Of a DNA stretch of 64,000 nucleotides, positions 44,238 to 53,718 are shown piece by piece. The stretch lies in NCBI GenBank assembly GCA_022824365.1, contig JAJEAA010000005.1:62001-126000 (forward strand), in the 5' to 3' direction. This DNA comes from Anaerolineae bacterium (GTDB taxonomy: Bacteria > Chloroflexota > Anaerolineae > Aggregatilineales > Phototrophicaceae). The notes under the pieces are model-generated. The model worked only from the letters and a program-made list of their open reading frames with translations. It made no database searches and was not told where the DNA came from. The first letter of the stretch is position 1, and each line of letters opens with the position of its first letter. Position numbers and translations under genes: made by a program.

Positions 44238-45125
44238 TCAGCCTTTGAGTCCGGAGCGGGTGAGCGCTTCGATGATCCAGCGCTGCGCCACAAGGAAGAC
44301 AATCAGCACGGGTAGGATGGCCAAGCCCACCGCCGCCATCACCACCGAAGGATTGCCGGAATTCATGTAGCCCGTCAGCAGCGCGATGCCTTGCGGCAGC
44401 GTCATCTTCTCCCAGGACGTCAGGAAGATGAGAGCGGCGAAATAGCCGTTCCAGGTGGCGTTGAAGGTGATGATGCCCAAGGTCGCCAGACCCGGTCCCG
44501 CCAGCGGCAAGGCTATCTGCAAGAAGGAGCGCAGGTGCCCGGCGCCGTCGACGCGGGCGGCGTCAAAGAGTTCCTGCGGCATCTGCTTGAAAAACTGACG
44601 CATCAAGAAAACGCCGAAGATGCTGATCAAACCAGGCAGGATCAAAGAGGCGTGCGTATTGACCAGCTTCAACTCCGCCATCATCAGGTAGATCGGGATA
44701 ATGGTTACCTGGCCCGGCACCATCAAAGAGGCGAGCAGGAGCATGAACAGAACATCGCGACCGGGGAAGCGCAGGCGCGCGAAGGCATAACCCGCCATGG
44801 AACAGGTGATCAGTTGTCCCAAGGTCGTCAAAGCGGCGATCTTGAGGCTGTTGAGGAAGAAAAGCTCGAAGGGCACATTCGATTCGAAGGGCGCCAGATA
44901 ATTTTCCCAGCGCCAATCTGTCGGCAGCCATTGCGGGGGCAGCTTGTAACTATCGGCCAGGGGACGCAGCGAAGTCGAGAACATCCACAACAGGGGCATC
45001 AAGACCAGCAAGGCGGCAAGCGTGAGCACGGCGTAGGAGAGGACGTCTTGCCATTTGAGCGGTTTTCTGCTTTGCCGCATCAATTGTCTGCGCGCGGAAA
45101 AGGGAGCTTTGGTTTGGGCAATCAC
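44238..45125 (-). CDS. carbohydrate ABC transporter permease (MalG type)
   Basis: This 295-residue permease has about six membrane helices and the EAA loop ELFDAARVDGAGHLRSFLQI. The frame begins at a GTG; an ATG 15 codons in (45080) is a possible alternative start. It follows its MalF-type partner by 21 bases and precedes GH116 by about 200 bases. No ATPase gene is in the cluster, as for the 8284 operon. Confidence 0.88.
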   Translation of the reverse strand: MIAQTKAPFSARRQLMRQSRKPLKWQDVLSYAVLTLAALLVLMPLLWMFSTSLRPLADSYKLPPQWLPTDWRWENYLAPFESNVPFELFFLNSLKIAALTTLGQLITCSMAGYAFARLRFPGRDVLFMLLLASLMVPGQVTIIPIYLMMAELKLVNTHASLILPGLISIFGVFLMRQFFKQMPQELFDAARVDGAGHLRSFLQIALPLAGPGLATLGIITFNATWNGYFAALIFLTSWEKMTLPQGIALLTGYMNSGNPSVVMAAVGLAILPVLIVFLVAQRWIIEALTRSGLKG

Positions 45126-45146
45126 GACACAAGGACCTTCGCTTGG

Positions 45147-46031
45147 CTATTCATAGTGGACCCAGCGGCGGCTCACCAGGAACTGAACCAGGGTTACCGC
45201 CATGATCACAAGGAATAATGTCCAGGAGATGGCGGCGGCATAGCCGAAATCCAGCCGTTGAAAAGCCTGCTGATAAATGTACATGACGACGCTGCGCGTG
45301 GCGTCGCCGGGACCGCCGTCGGTGAGCACGATAATCGTATCGAAGACTTGCAGGGCGCCGATCATGAAGATGACGAGGATGAAAAAGATAGATGGGCTGA
45401 GCAATGGAATGGTGATGCGGGAGAAGAGTTGCCGCTCGTTGGCGCCGTCGAGTTGAGCCGCTTCGTAATATTCATGCGGGATGGATTGAAGGCCCGCCAG
45501 GAAGACGAGCATGGCGAAGCCGGTATTCTTCCAGACATCCATGATGATGATTGCCGCCATCGCCCAAGCCGGATGACTCAGCCAAGGTATGGGGTCGATA
45601 CCGAGAAATGCCAGGTAATAGTTGATGACGCCGGTATCTTGCTGGTAGAGATATTGCCAGATGACGGCGATATAGGTGTGGGCGATCAAGATAGGGAAGA
45701 AGAAAGCCGAGCGATAGAAGTTTCGCATCAAGATCGGCATGCGCCGATTGAGGAAAACCGCCAGCAGCAAGCCGATGCCGGCATTAAAGAAGACGGCAAA
45801 GCCGGTGAAGACGATGGTATTGCTATAGGTTTTGCGCAGCCGAATATCGTTGACGAGCCTGGAGTAATTATCCAGCTCGACATAATAGGAATCGCCCAAG
45901 ATGCTGTATTCGTAGAAGCTGATGCGCAGCGATTCCACCAGAGGATACAAAATGAAGATCGCGAAGCCGATGAAAGTGGGCAGGATAAAGAGGTAGCCCG
46001 CCAGAGCTTCGCTGCGCTTGGGTGACAACAT
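45147..46031 (-). CDS. carbohydrate ABC transporter permease (MalF type)
   Basis: This 294-residue permease has six membrane helices and the EAA loop YYEAAQLDGANERQLFSRITI. It lies between the binding-protein gene (gap 86 bases) and the MalG-type gene. Together these import an oligosaccharide or glycoside for the GH116 enzyme. Confidence 0.9.
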   Translation of the reverse strand: MLSPKRSEALAGYLFILPTFIGFAIFILYPLVESLRISFYEYSILGDSYYVELDNYSRLVNDIRLRKTYSNTIVFTGFAVFFNAGIGLLLAVFLNRRMPILMRNFYRSAFFFPILIAHTYIAVIWQYLYQQDTGVINYYLAFLGIDPIPWLSHPAWAMAAIIIMDVWKNTGFAMLVFLAGLQSIPHEYYEAAQLDGANERQLFSRITIPLLSPSIFFILVIFMIGALQVFDTIIVLTDGGPGDATRSVVMYIYQQAFQRLDFGYAAAISWTLFLVIMAVTLVQFLVSRRWVHYE

Positions 46032-46117
46032 GAGCCTATGTCTTCCTATGGTTCATGGCAAGGGAAGCCCGCAAGATCGCTCTTGCAGGCTTGTATTGTA
46101 CTTTGCCACGAGGCGGC

Positions 46118-47443
46118 TTACGATGACATCCGCTCGGCCAGGCGGTCCATAGCGGCTGTCAGTTCGATATGGGCGGCTTCCAAGCCTTGTTCCGGCGTGG
46201 CGATGTTGGCCATGATGTCGCCCATGTGCCGCATGAAGATCTCAGCCATTTCGGCGAAGTTAGCCGGCGATGGCACGGGCTTGATTTCTTCCAGGCTCTC
46301 CCAGAAGTAATTGGCGTGGTCCGGGAAGGCGAGGAACTGCTCGCTAAGGGCGGAGGAGCGCCGCGACGGGATGAAGGTGCCGAAGCGGATGGAATCGACA
46401 TCCGTTTCGATGCTGGAGAATTCCTTGATCAATTCCAGCGACAGCGGCACATTCTGCGCGCTCTTCGTGATTGCCCAGCCGCCGGAGCCAAAGACTGTCG
46501 TGCCGGATTCCTTCCGGGGCCAGTGGACTACATCGACTTGCCGGAAGTCGTTGGCGATGTAATTGGCGAAGGTCCAACGCCCGAAGGCGGTCATGGCAGC
46601 CCGCTCGGATGTGAACAAACCGAGCATGTCAACGCCTTCAACCGATGGCGAAACGCCGTGTTCATGCACCAGGGAATGGATGAACTTCACCGATTCCAGC
46701 ATCTTGGGATCGTCCAGATTGGATTGCGTCCAGTCGTCATTCAAAACGCCGGTGCCGTTGGTGTGGAACCAGGGCTGCAAGCCAAAGAAGAAGAAGGGGA
46801 TGACGTAGCCGAAGACCTTGTCGCCGCCTTCGCCAGTGGTCAGGGTCAAGGCGGTTTCCAGGAAGTCGTCCCAGGTCCACATGGGATCGGGCGTGCCTAA
46901 ACCAGCCGCTTCAAACATGTCCGTGTTGTAATGGATAATCATGTTGTTCCATTCACGGGTGATGAAATAGGTGTTGCCATCCCGCCCGGCGAGCCCGGCA
47001 GCCAGCGCGGGGTGGGAATCAGCCTCAACTTCCTGCAAAGCCTCTTCCGCGGCGATGAAGTCGTCCAGGGGCAACAAGGCGCCGGAGGCGATCAATTCGT
47101 GCGCGCCTTCAATGGCGATGGCGATCACATCGGTCTGCAAACCGCTGCGGAGGCGCAAGAGGATATTGGTGGTGAAGCCGCCCCAACCTTCAGTGGACGG
47201 AATGTACAGGTCTTCCACAGTGACGTTGGGATAGACCTCGTTGAAGCGGGCGATGGCGTTGGCGAACACTTCTTGATGCTGCGCGCCACCGAAGTTGTAG
47301 ACGACAAGATGTTAGGTGATATCCGTCGGCGGCGCCTGGGCAAGAGCCGTGCCGAGCGGCATGCCATAGGCGGAGGCAAAAGCAGCGGCGCTGCCCATGC
47401 CGGTGTACCTCAAAAAGTCGCGGCGTGAAATTCTCTTAGACAT
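46118..47443 (-). pseudogene. carbohydrate ABC substrate-binding protein with in-frame stop
   Basis: From the ATG at 47443 the frame gives a Tat signal (SRRDFLRYTG) and a hydrophobic stretch ending in AQAPPTDIT, then a TAA at codon 44 (bases 47312-47314 on the plus strand). The same frame continues with HLVVYNFGG and a full binding-protein body (NEVYPNVTVEDLY, FTTNILLRLRSG, FGSGGWAITKS) to 46118. Without the stop it would be a normal 441-residue family 1 binding protein. Restart at the GTG 47269 would lose the export signal. It is either a recent nonsense mutation or a sequencing error, since everything else is intact. Confidence 0.8.
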
Positions 47444-47496
47444 GATGGAATCTCCCTAACTGAAACTAATTGACCAGCATTATAGAGCATAATCCA

Positions 47497-47505
47497 TTTA
47501 CTAAA
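47497..47505. promoter_or_regulatory. putative LacI-family operator 1 (TTTACTAAA)
   Basis: Odd-length palindrome TTTA-C-TAAA, 54 bases before the binding-protein start and so placed to control the import operon. Confidence 0.6.
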
Positions 47506-47562
47506 ACAAGTCAAGAGATTAGCCTGCTATTTTAGTATAATTTACTTTAATTCTTGAAATAT

Positions 47563-47571
47563 TTTAGTAAA
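47563..47571. promoter_or_regulatory. putative LacI-family operator 2 (TTTAGTAAA)
   Basis: Exact copy within ATATTTTAGTAAAT. An imperfect copy, TTTAGTATA, lies at 47531-47539. Confidence 0.6.
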
Positions 47572-47622
47572 TCGAGTAAGATGATTTTGGAGGAGAGATT
47601 GCGCATTGGCAAGCGGCAATAT

Positions 47623-47631
47623 TTTAGTAAA
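47623..47631. promoter_or_regulatory. putative LacI-family operator 3 (TTTAGTAAA)
   Basis: Exact copy within ATATTTTAGTAAAC, 60 bases from operator 2 and 20 bases from operator 4. Confidence 0.6.
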
Positions 47632-47642
47632 CTTATCGGATA

Positions 47643-47651
47643 TTTAGTAAA
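47643..47651. promoter_or_regulatory. putative LacI-family operator 4 (TTTAGTAAA)
   Basis: Exact copy within ATATTTAGTAAAAT, about ten bases before the lacI-type start, suggesting autoregulation. Confidence 0.6.
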
Positions 47652-47660
47652 ATCCGCAAG

Positions 47661-48701
47661 ATGAGGAAGATGGCGCGACCGACGATTACCGATGTCGCCA
47701 AGCTGGCGGACGTATCGCCATCGGCGGTATCAATGTATCTGAACAATCGTCCCGGCATCGGCGCGGAGACGCAGGTTCGGATCGCCGATGCGATTGATGA
47801 ACTGGGTTATGTGCCGCGGGCGAACGCCCCCCGGCGGAAGTCCAAAGGTTTCATTGGCATTTTGGTCGAGAAGCTGCCCAGATTGTTAACCGGCGACATG
47901 TTCTATGCCGATGTAGTCAGCGGCATACAAAGAGAAGCCGAGGGTTTCGGCTACAGCATTGCGGTCAACGTGATCGATGAGCCGGCTGAGGTTTTGCCGC
48001 GTTTGGTGGCGGAAGAATCCATCGAGGGTTTGCTGGCGCTGGGCGGGGGCGATATCACCGATGAACTGCTGGATCTCATCATCAAGAGCGGCATGCCCCT
48101 GGTCACGGTGGATAATCAGAGCCATCTGCAAGCCTTGAACAGCGTCGTCGTCGACAATTATCGCGGCGCTTATCTGGCGACGCGGCATTTGATCGAGCTG
48201 GGGCATCGGCGCATCGCCATCATCCGGGGACCGCGAAAATACAAGAGCCTGACCGAGCGTTATCATGGCTACCTCAACGCCATGATCGACGGGGGTTTGG
48301 GCATTGATTTGGAGCTCGTTCAGCGCCCCTTGTCAAGCGGCCTGCCCAACAAGGGTTATCGGGAAATGAAGGCGCTGCTCGCGCTGGATGCGCCGCCGAC
48401 AGCGGTCTTCGCGGTGAGCGACCGGACGGCTTTGGGCGCCATACCCGCGATCCAGGAAGCGGGACTGCATGCGCCGCGCGATATAAGCATCGTCGGTTTT
48501 GACGATATGCCGCCCAGCGTTTATCCGGCGCCGGCGCTGACGACAGTGACAAGCGAACGCCTGGCTATGGGGCATATCGCCATGCAGCGGCTGCATCGGA
48601 TTATCAAGAATCCCCGCTACGTGCCCATCAAAATCGTCATGCCCTGCCAACTGGTCATCCGCGATAGCAGCGCCCCGGCCGCGGAGGGCAGGAGAACTTA
48701 G
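47661..48701 (+). CDS. LacI family transcriptional regulator
   Basis: This 346-residue repressor has an N-terminal helix-turn-helix ([22 protein letters not shown]) with the hinge-helix segment [11 protein letters not shown], then a periplasmic-binding-like effector domain ([53 protein letters not shown]). Either the ATG at 47661 or the one at 47670 may be used. It is divergent from the GH116 import operon, with four palindromic sites between, so it most likely represses that operon and itself in response to a sugar. Confidence 0.93.
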   Translation: MRKMARPTITDVAKLADVSPSAVSMYLNNRPGIGAETQVRIADAIDELGYVPRANAPRRKSKGFIGILVEKLPRLLTGDMFYADVVSGIQREAEGFGYSIAVNVIDEPAEVLPRLVAEESIEGLLALGGGDITDELLDLIIKSGMPLVTVDNQSHLQALNSVVVDNYRGAYLATRHLIELGHRRIAIIRGPRKYKSLTERYHGYLNAMIDGGLGIDLELVQRPLSSGLPNKGYREMKALLALDAPPTAVFAVSDRTALGAIPAIQEAGLHAPRDISIVGFDDMPPSVYPAPALTTVTSERLAMGHIAMQRLHRIIKNPRYVPIKIVMPCQLVIRDSSAPAAEGRRT

Positions 48702-49468
48702 CGGGCATCACGCAAGAGATCGCGTTTGCCGAGGGACTGGACCGGGCGGGCGTTCGCGTCATAGATGGCGGTGAAAGCCGCTATTTGTTCAGTTGAGAGT
48801 TCAAGCGGCGTATCGAGCAGGAGCCAGCGCACGACTTCGCTGCAAGGCGGCGTGGTCAGCGAGCCCTGGTAGGTGTAGTAGCCCTGCGCCTCGGGCAGGA
48901 GGGTATCGAGGGCGAGCGGTTCGCCGGTCGCTTCCGGCGCGCTGACATCCGCCGGCAGACGGTCGAAGATCGGGGCATAAGCTTCGTTCTGGCTGTCGCC
49001 TTCGCTGAGCAGAATGCCGACGACCGCGAGATTGTTCGAGTTGCGATCTTTGTGCACAAAGTGGATTTCCAGCGCGGCCGCCTCGCCGTCGATGGTGTGC
49101 TCGCTGGGCGCATGGAAGTGGAATTGCAGGAGATCGTAGGCGATGCCGTTGTAGACGATATGGCTGCCGGGGTCGATATCGACTTGAATGGTATGCCCGT
49201 TGTTGAAGATATTGTTGGCGGTTTCGCCATAGTGGAATTCGATGGCGACCAGGTCGGCGGCGACGGCGTCGCGGATATCGATAGGCGATTGGGCTTTGCC
49301 TTCGCCGCAGAGGAGGTACTCGGGCGCGAGCGCGCTCCAGCGTTCCGGTCCCTGATCCCCGTCGTAGCCCCATTGGGTCTCGTCAGCGAAGACAATCATC
49401 AGCAATCCACCGAGTGCGGCGACCAATGGCAAGGTCGCGAATATAACGATTGCGCGCGCGAGTTTCAC
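48698..49468 (-). CDS. alpha-type carbonic anhydrase
   Basis: This 256-residue enzyme interconverts CO2 and bicarbonate. The zinc histidines lie in LLQFHFHAPSEHTIDG and LEIHFVHKD, and the QSPIDI and YQGSLTTPPCSEVVRW blocks are family hallmarks. An N-terminal hydrophobic segment (residues 6-28) is a signal peptide or anchor, so it acts outside the cytoplasm. The start is a GTG after AGGGG. It is convergent with the LacI gene, overlapping it by four bases at the 3' ends. Confidence 0.93.
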   Translation of the reverse strand: MKLARAIVIFATLPLVAALGGLLMIVFADETQWGYDGDQGPERWSALAPEYLLCGEGKAQSPIDIRDAVAADLVAIEFHYGETANNIFNNGHTIQVDIDPGSHIVYNGIAYDLLQFHFHAPSEHTIDGEAAALEIHFVHKDRNSNNLAVVGILLSEGDSQNEAYAPIFDRLPADVSAPEATGEPLALDTLLPEAQGYYTYQGSLTTPPCSEVVRWLLLDTPLELSTEQIAAFTAIYDANARPVQSLGKRDLLRDAR

Positions 49469-49583
49469 AGTCTACCCCTATATTCCAGCATTTCAACGGG
49501 CTTATTGTAGACCATTCGCGCCGGAGTCCGCCAATGGGAGCCTTTCTCCAGACGGAGGGCGCGATAAGGATTTTCCGCGGGTT

Positions 49584-49611
49584 TCGACTTGGGACGCCTA
49601 TCGTTTATAAT
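49584..49611 (+). promoter_or_regulatory. possible promoter of the acetyl-CoA synthetase-like gene
   Basis: TATAAT at 49606-49611 is a perfect -10; TCGACT at 49584 is a weak -35 with a 16-base spacer. It lies 63 bases before the ATG. Confidence 0.45.
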
Positions 49612-49674
49612 GAGTCGATGCAAATGCAGGCGTTCCCTAACGCCGGAGAATGATTCGAACTGAAGGAGTTTTTC

Positions 49675-51582
49675 ATGGCTGAACAAGCATTCACCCCGCC
49701 AACCAGCGAATGGTATCACCCGCCCGCGGAGATCGCGCAGGGGGCTAACGTGCCCGATTATGACGCGGTCTATGACCTGGCGCGGCAGGATCCGGAAGCC
49801 TTCTGGGCGAAGCGCGCGGAAGAGCTCGACTGGTATCAGAAATGGGACAAGGTCCTGGATGACAGCAAGAAACCCTTTTACAAGTGGTTCGTCGGCGGCA
49901 AGACCAACATGGTCCTCAACGCGCTTGACCGGCACGTGAAGACCTGGCGGCGCAACAAGCTGGCGATCATCTGGGAGGGCGAAAAGGGCGACAAGGTGAC
50001 GATGTCTTATTGGCGGCTCTGGCAGGAGACGAACAAGTTCGCCAATGTGCTGCGGAGCATGGGGGTGAAGAAGGGCGACCGCGTGACGATTTATATGGGT
50101 CGCGTGCCGGAGATCGCCATCGCCATGCTGGCTTGCGCCAAGATCGGCGCGCCGCACAGCGTGGTCTACGGCGGCTTCTCCGAGCAGGCTTTGGCCAGCC
50201 GCATCGAAGACGCCCAGAGCAAGGTCTTGATCACCTGCGATGGCGCCTGGCTGCGCGGGAAGATTGTCCCGCTGAAGGACACGGTCGACGAGGCGGCGCA
50301 GCGTTCGCCGGTGGTGGAGACGATCATCGTGGTCAAGCGCACCGGGCAGGACATCCACATGGAGCAAGGGCGGGATTACTGGTATCACGACTTGATGGCG
50401 CTGCCCATCGCCGGGACGCGAGCCGAGACCGAGATGATGGACGCGGAAGATCCGCTCTTCATCCTCTACACCAGCGGCACGACCGGCAAGCCCAAAGGCG
50501 TGCTGCATACGCATGGCGGTTATCAAGTGTATACCTCGACCACGCTGTCCTGGGCTTTCGATCTCAAAGAAGACGACCGCTGGTGGTGCGCGGCGGATCC
50601 GGGCTGGATCACCGGGCACAGTTATATCGTCTACGCCCCGCTGATCCTGGGGGCGACCAGCATCATCTATGAAGGGGCGCCGACCTACCCCTACCCCGAC
50701 CGCTGGTGGCAGATCGTGGCGAATTACGGCGTGACGATTTTGTACACGGCGCCGACGGCCATCCGCGGTTTGATGCGCTTCGGCGAGGCTTGGCCGGCGC
50801 GGCATGACTTGAGCAGCCTGCGCTTGCTGGGCTCGGTGGGCGAGCCGATCAATCCGGAAGCCTGGCGCTGGTATCACCGCGTCATCGGGGCGGAGCAGTG
50901 CCCCATCATTGATACCTGGTGGCAGACGGAGACGGGCGGTTTCATGATTACGCCGCTGCCATCGGTGGGCTTGAAGCCGGGCAGCGCCACCCGCCCCTTC
51001 CCCGGCATTGAAGTCGATATTGTTGACGATGATGGCGCGCCGGTAGGCACGAATGAAGACGGCAACCTGGTCATCAAGAATCCCTGGCCCAGTATGATCC
51101 GCACGGTTTATGGCGATGACGAGCGCTTCATCAGCCAGTATTGGGAGAAGTATCAAGCGCAGGGCTGGTATCTGGCCGGCGATACGGCGCGGCGCGATGA
51201 AGACGGTTATCTCTGGGTGATCGGCCGCAATGACGATGTGCTCAAGGTCAGCGGGTATCGGCTGGGCACGGCGGAAGTGGAGTCGGGTTTGGTCAGCCAC
51301 AGCGCGGTGGCCGAGTCGGCGGTGATCGGCGTGCCGGATGAATTGCGGGGCAACAAGATCTTCGCTTACTGCATTCTGGTGGAAGGCGTCGATGGCTCGG
51401 AGGCGTTGGAGGCGGAGTTGAAGGCGCATGTGCGGCACGAGGTGGGTCCGATTGCGGCGCCGGCGCAGATCGAGTTTGTGGATAATTTGCCGAAGACACG
51501 CAGCGGGAAGATCATGCGGCGGGTTTTGAAGGCGCAGGCTCTGGGTCAGCCGCTGGGGGATTTGAGCACGCTGGAGGATTAG
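49675..51582 (+). CDS. acs: acetyl-CoA synthetase-like acyl-CoA ligase
   Basis: This 635-residue AMP-forming ligase has the phosphate loop [11 protein letters not shown], the TWWQTETGG adenylate motif, the hinge region [21 protein letters not shown] and the C-terminal catalytic lysine in [10 protein letters not shown]. The acetyl-type acid pocket and [11 protein letters not shown]-terminus fit acetyl- or propionyl-CoA synthetase. The start follows AAGGAG. Acetylation of the C-terminal lysine is the known control of this family. It is a single-gene unit. Confidence 0.9.
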   Translation: MAEQAFTPPTSEWYHPPAEIAQGANVPDYDAVYDLARQDPEAFWAKRAEELDWYQKWDKVLDDSKKPFYKWFVGGKTNMVLNALDRHVKTWRRNKLAIIWEGEKGDKVTMSYWRLWQETNKFANVLRSMGVKKGDRVTIYMGRVPEIAIAMLACAKIGAPHSVVYGGFSEQALASRIEDAQSKVLITCDGAWLRGKIVPLKDTVDEAAQRSPVVETIIVVKRTGQDIHMEQGRDYWYHDLMALPIAGTRAETEMMDAEDPLFILYTSGTTGKPKGVLHTHGGYQVYTSTTLSWAFDLKEDDRWWCAADPGWITGHSYIVYAPLILGATSIIYEGAPTYPYPDRWWQIVANYGVTILYTAPTAIRGLMRFGEAWPARHDLSSLRLLGSVGEPINPEAWRWYHRVIGAEQCPIIDTWWQTETGGFMITPLPSVGLKPGSATRPFPGIEVDIVDDDGAPVGTNEDGNLVIKNPWPSMIRTVYGDDERFISQYWEKYQAQGWYLAGDTARRDEDGYLWVIGRNDDVLKVSGYRLGTAEVESGLVSHSAVAESAVIGVPDELRGNKIFAYCILVEGVDGSEALEAELKAHVRHEVGPIAAPAQIEFVDNLPKTRSGKIMRRVLKAQALGQPLGDLSTLED

Positions 51583-51663
51583 GGGTATTCACCACAGAGG
51601 CACAGAGGGCACAGAGATATTTTGCTGGCGACCACCGCCAATCCACAATAAGTATCAAGACTT

Positions 51664-51688
51664 GTAGGGGCGACCCTTGGGTCGCCCG
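51664..51688. repeat. dispersed hairpin repeat A
   Basis: Stem GGGCGACCC/GGGTCGCCC with loop TT. A family C string (CACAGAGGCACAGAGGGCAC) lies about 70 bases upstream. Confidence 0.8.
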
Positions 51689-51712
51689 ATTGTTCACGGG
51701 TAGGAGAAACGA

Positions 51713-53575
51713 ATGAGCAAAGTTCAAGCGCAGACGAAATCTGTCAAAGAGCTCTTGACAGGCGTCAAATACGACATTGATTTCTATCAGCGCGGCTACG
51801 AATGGACTCGCCGCAATGTCGAGGAACTGCTGAATGATTTCGAGGCGGAGTTTTTAGCCAACTATGCGCAAGAGCACGAGCCCTGGCAAGTCGCGAACTA
51901 TCGACACTATTTCCTCGGTACCATTATCACGATTCCCGAGAGCGGAAAGCGCTATATCGTCGATGGCCAGCAACGCTTGACTACACTGACGCTTATGTTG
52001 ATCTACTTTCACCATCTTCGAGCTGAGAACCCGGCGATACCCGACGTTTCGCGGCTGATTTATGAGGAAATGTTTATGGAAAAGTCCTTCATAATTGCCG
52101 TTGAGGAACGCGAAGACTGCATGAAGGCACTGTTCGAGAGTAATCAATTCGACGCGACCGACCATCCTGATTTATCCGTTCGTACTTTGGTTGAGCGCTA
52201 TGAAGACATCGGTGAACTTCTTCCTGAATCGTTAGCAGACAACGCCCTTCCCTACTTCGTCAGTTGGCTGCTGCATTGCGTCGATATCGTGGAAATCGAG
52301 GCACAGACAGATGACGCCGCTTTTACCATTTTTGAAACGATGAACGACCGCGGCGTGAACCTTAGTCAGTCGGATATGTTGAAGGGCTATCTGCTGGCGC
52401 ATATCAATTTCGCTGACCCATACATGATGCAATCCAAGAAGGAGGAAGCCAATCGTTCATGGAAGCGGCTTATGACAGATTTCGCTGAGCTCGAGAACGG
52501 CAATGCGGATGACTTCTTCAAGACATGGCTGCGCGCCAAATACGCGGATTCGATTCGTGAGCGGAAGAAAGGCGCGACCAATCAGGATTTCGAAAATATC
52601 GACAAGTTTCATCGCTGGGTGCGTGACAATACAAAACGTATCGGATTGGAAAGTACGCAGGAATTTTACGATTTCATCACGCAGCGCATGAATCGATTCG
52701 CCGGGCATTACATTATGATACGCGAGGCGTCGCAATCGCTGACACTTGGTTCGGAAGAGATTTACTACAACGCTTACAACAACTTCACCTTGCAGTATAT
52801 GCTGGCGCTCGCGCCACTCAAGCTCGAAGACGATAGCGAGACCGCCTTGAGGAAGATTCGGCTTGTGACAACTTTTGCCGATATTTTTCTGGCGCGTCGC
52901 ATGGTGAACTACCGGCGCATAGGTTACAACACACTCCACTACGCTATGTTTAACTTGACAAAAAAGATACGCGATTCAACAGTCGATACTTTACGGGAAG
53001 TGCTGCAAAAAGAATTGAGCAATATGTGGGAAAATTTTGGTGGAGTTACAGGCGAGCGGCACTGGTTGTCACCATTTGCGCTGAACAACTTTACTGGCCG
53101 ATCCATACGCTATCTGCTCGCCCGCATGACGACCTGGATTGAGCAACAAGCTGGAAATAACGTAAACTTTCTCAATTTCCTGTGGGACGCTAAAGGCAAG
53201 CCGTTCGATATCGAACATATTTGGGCGAGCCATTATGAAAAGCACGAGGACGAATTCTCCAGCGAAGAAGCGTTCCAGCGGCATCGCAACTATTTCGGCG
53301 GCTTGCTCTTGCTGCCGCGTCCCATCAATAGAAGTCTGCAAGACAAATGCTATGAGTACAAGCTGGAGAAGTATAGGGAGCAGAATCTATTGGCGGCGTC
53401 ACTGAATAAACAGAAGTATGTGAATGAACCTAGCTTCAAGCAGTTCATTGAAACAAGCGGCCTACCCTTCAAACCACACGCCCAATTCAAACGCGACGAC
53501 CTCATGGAACGCCAAGAACTATACCGCCAAATCTGCGAACAAATCTGGAGTCCCGACCGGCTGAACGCCATTTAG
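51713..53575 (+). CDS. DUF262/DUF1524 (GmrSD-like) protein
   Basis: This 620-residue protein has an N-terminal DUF262 (GmrS-type) domain with the motif VDGQQRLTTLTLML near residue 84, preceded by YQRGYEWTRRNVEELLND, and a C-terminal DUF1524 (GmrD-type) nuclease domain with FDIEHIWASHY near residue 500 and NYFGGLLLLP. Single-chain GmrSD enzymes are type IV restriction systems that cut modified DNA, and DUF262 proteins also occur in BREX and other defence settings. It stands alone between hairpin repeats and has lower GC than its neighbours. Confidence 0.85.
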   Translation: MSKVQAQTKSVKELLTGVKYDIDFYQRGYEWTRRNVEELLNDFEAEFLANYAQEHEPWQVANYRHYFLGTIITIPESGKRYIVDGQQRLTTLTLMLIYFHHLRAENPAIPDVSRLIYEEMFMEKSFIIAVEEREDCMKALFESNQFDATDHPDLSVRTLVERYEDIGELLPESLADNALPYFVSWLLHCVDIVEIEAQTDDAAFTIFETMNDRGVNLSQSDMLKGYLLAHINFADPYMMQSKKEEANRSWKRLMTDFAELENGNADDFFKTWLRAKYADSIRERKKGATNQDFENIDKFHRWVRDNTKRIGLESTQEFYDFITQRMNRFAGHYIMIREASQSLTLGSEEIYYNAYNNFTLQYMLALAPLKLEDDSETALRKIRLVTTFADIFLARRMVNYRRIGYNTLHYAMFNLTKKIRDSTVDTLREVLQKELSNMWENFGGVTGERHWLSPFALNNFTGRSIRYLLARMTTWIEQQAGNNVNFLNFLWDAKGKPFDIEHIWASHYEKHEDEFSSEEAFQRHRNYFGGLLLLPRPINRSLQDKCYEYKLEKYREQNLLAASLNKQKYVNEPSFKQFIETSGLPFKPHAQFKRDDLMERQELYRQICEQIWSPDRLNAI

Positions 53576-53595
53576 CTGAAACGCGCAGCCGCAAG

Positions 53596-53620
53596 CGGGC
53601 GAGACAAGTCTCGCCCCTAC
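53596..53620. repeat. dispersed hairpin repeat A, inverse orientation
   Basis: Stem GGGCGAGAC/GTCTCGCCC with loop AA, ending CCCTAC, 20 bases after the GmrSD-like stop. Confidence 0.8.
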
Positions 53621-53656
53621 ATTGCTCCATGTACTCAGTGATTATTCCCGGCGACA

Positions 53657-53686
53657 TTTAGCCTTGTCGCAATTCCGCGCTATAAT
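53657..53686 (+). promoter_or_regulatory. possible promoter of the BMP-type importer operon
   Basis: A perfect -10 TATAAT at 53681-53686 lies 32 bases before the ATG; the -35 TTTAGC at 53657 is weak with an 18-base spacer. Confidence 0.45.
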
Positions 53687-53718
53687 CATCTATAAGCGCG
53701 TCAGCAAAAGGCTCAGCC

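Noticed and set aside
49465..51438. Long open frame of 657 codons on the minus strand
   Set aside because: It is antisense to the well-supported acetyl-CoA synthetase-like gene and its product is low-complexity Arg/His/Pro-rich with no motifs, a by-product of GC-rich codon use.
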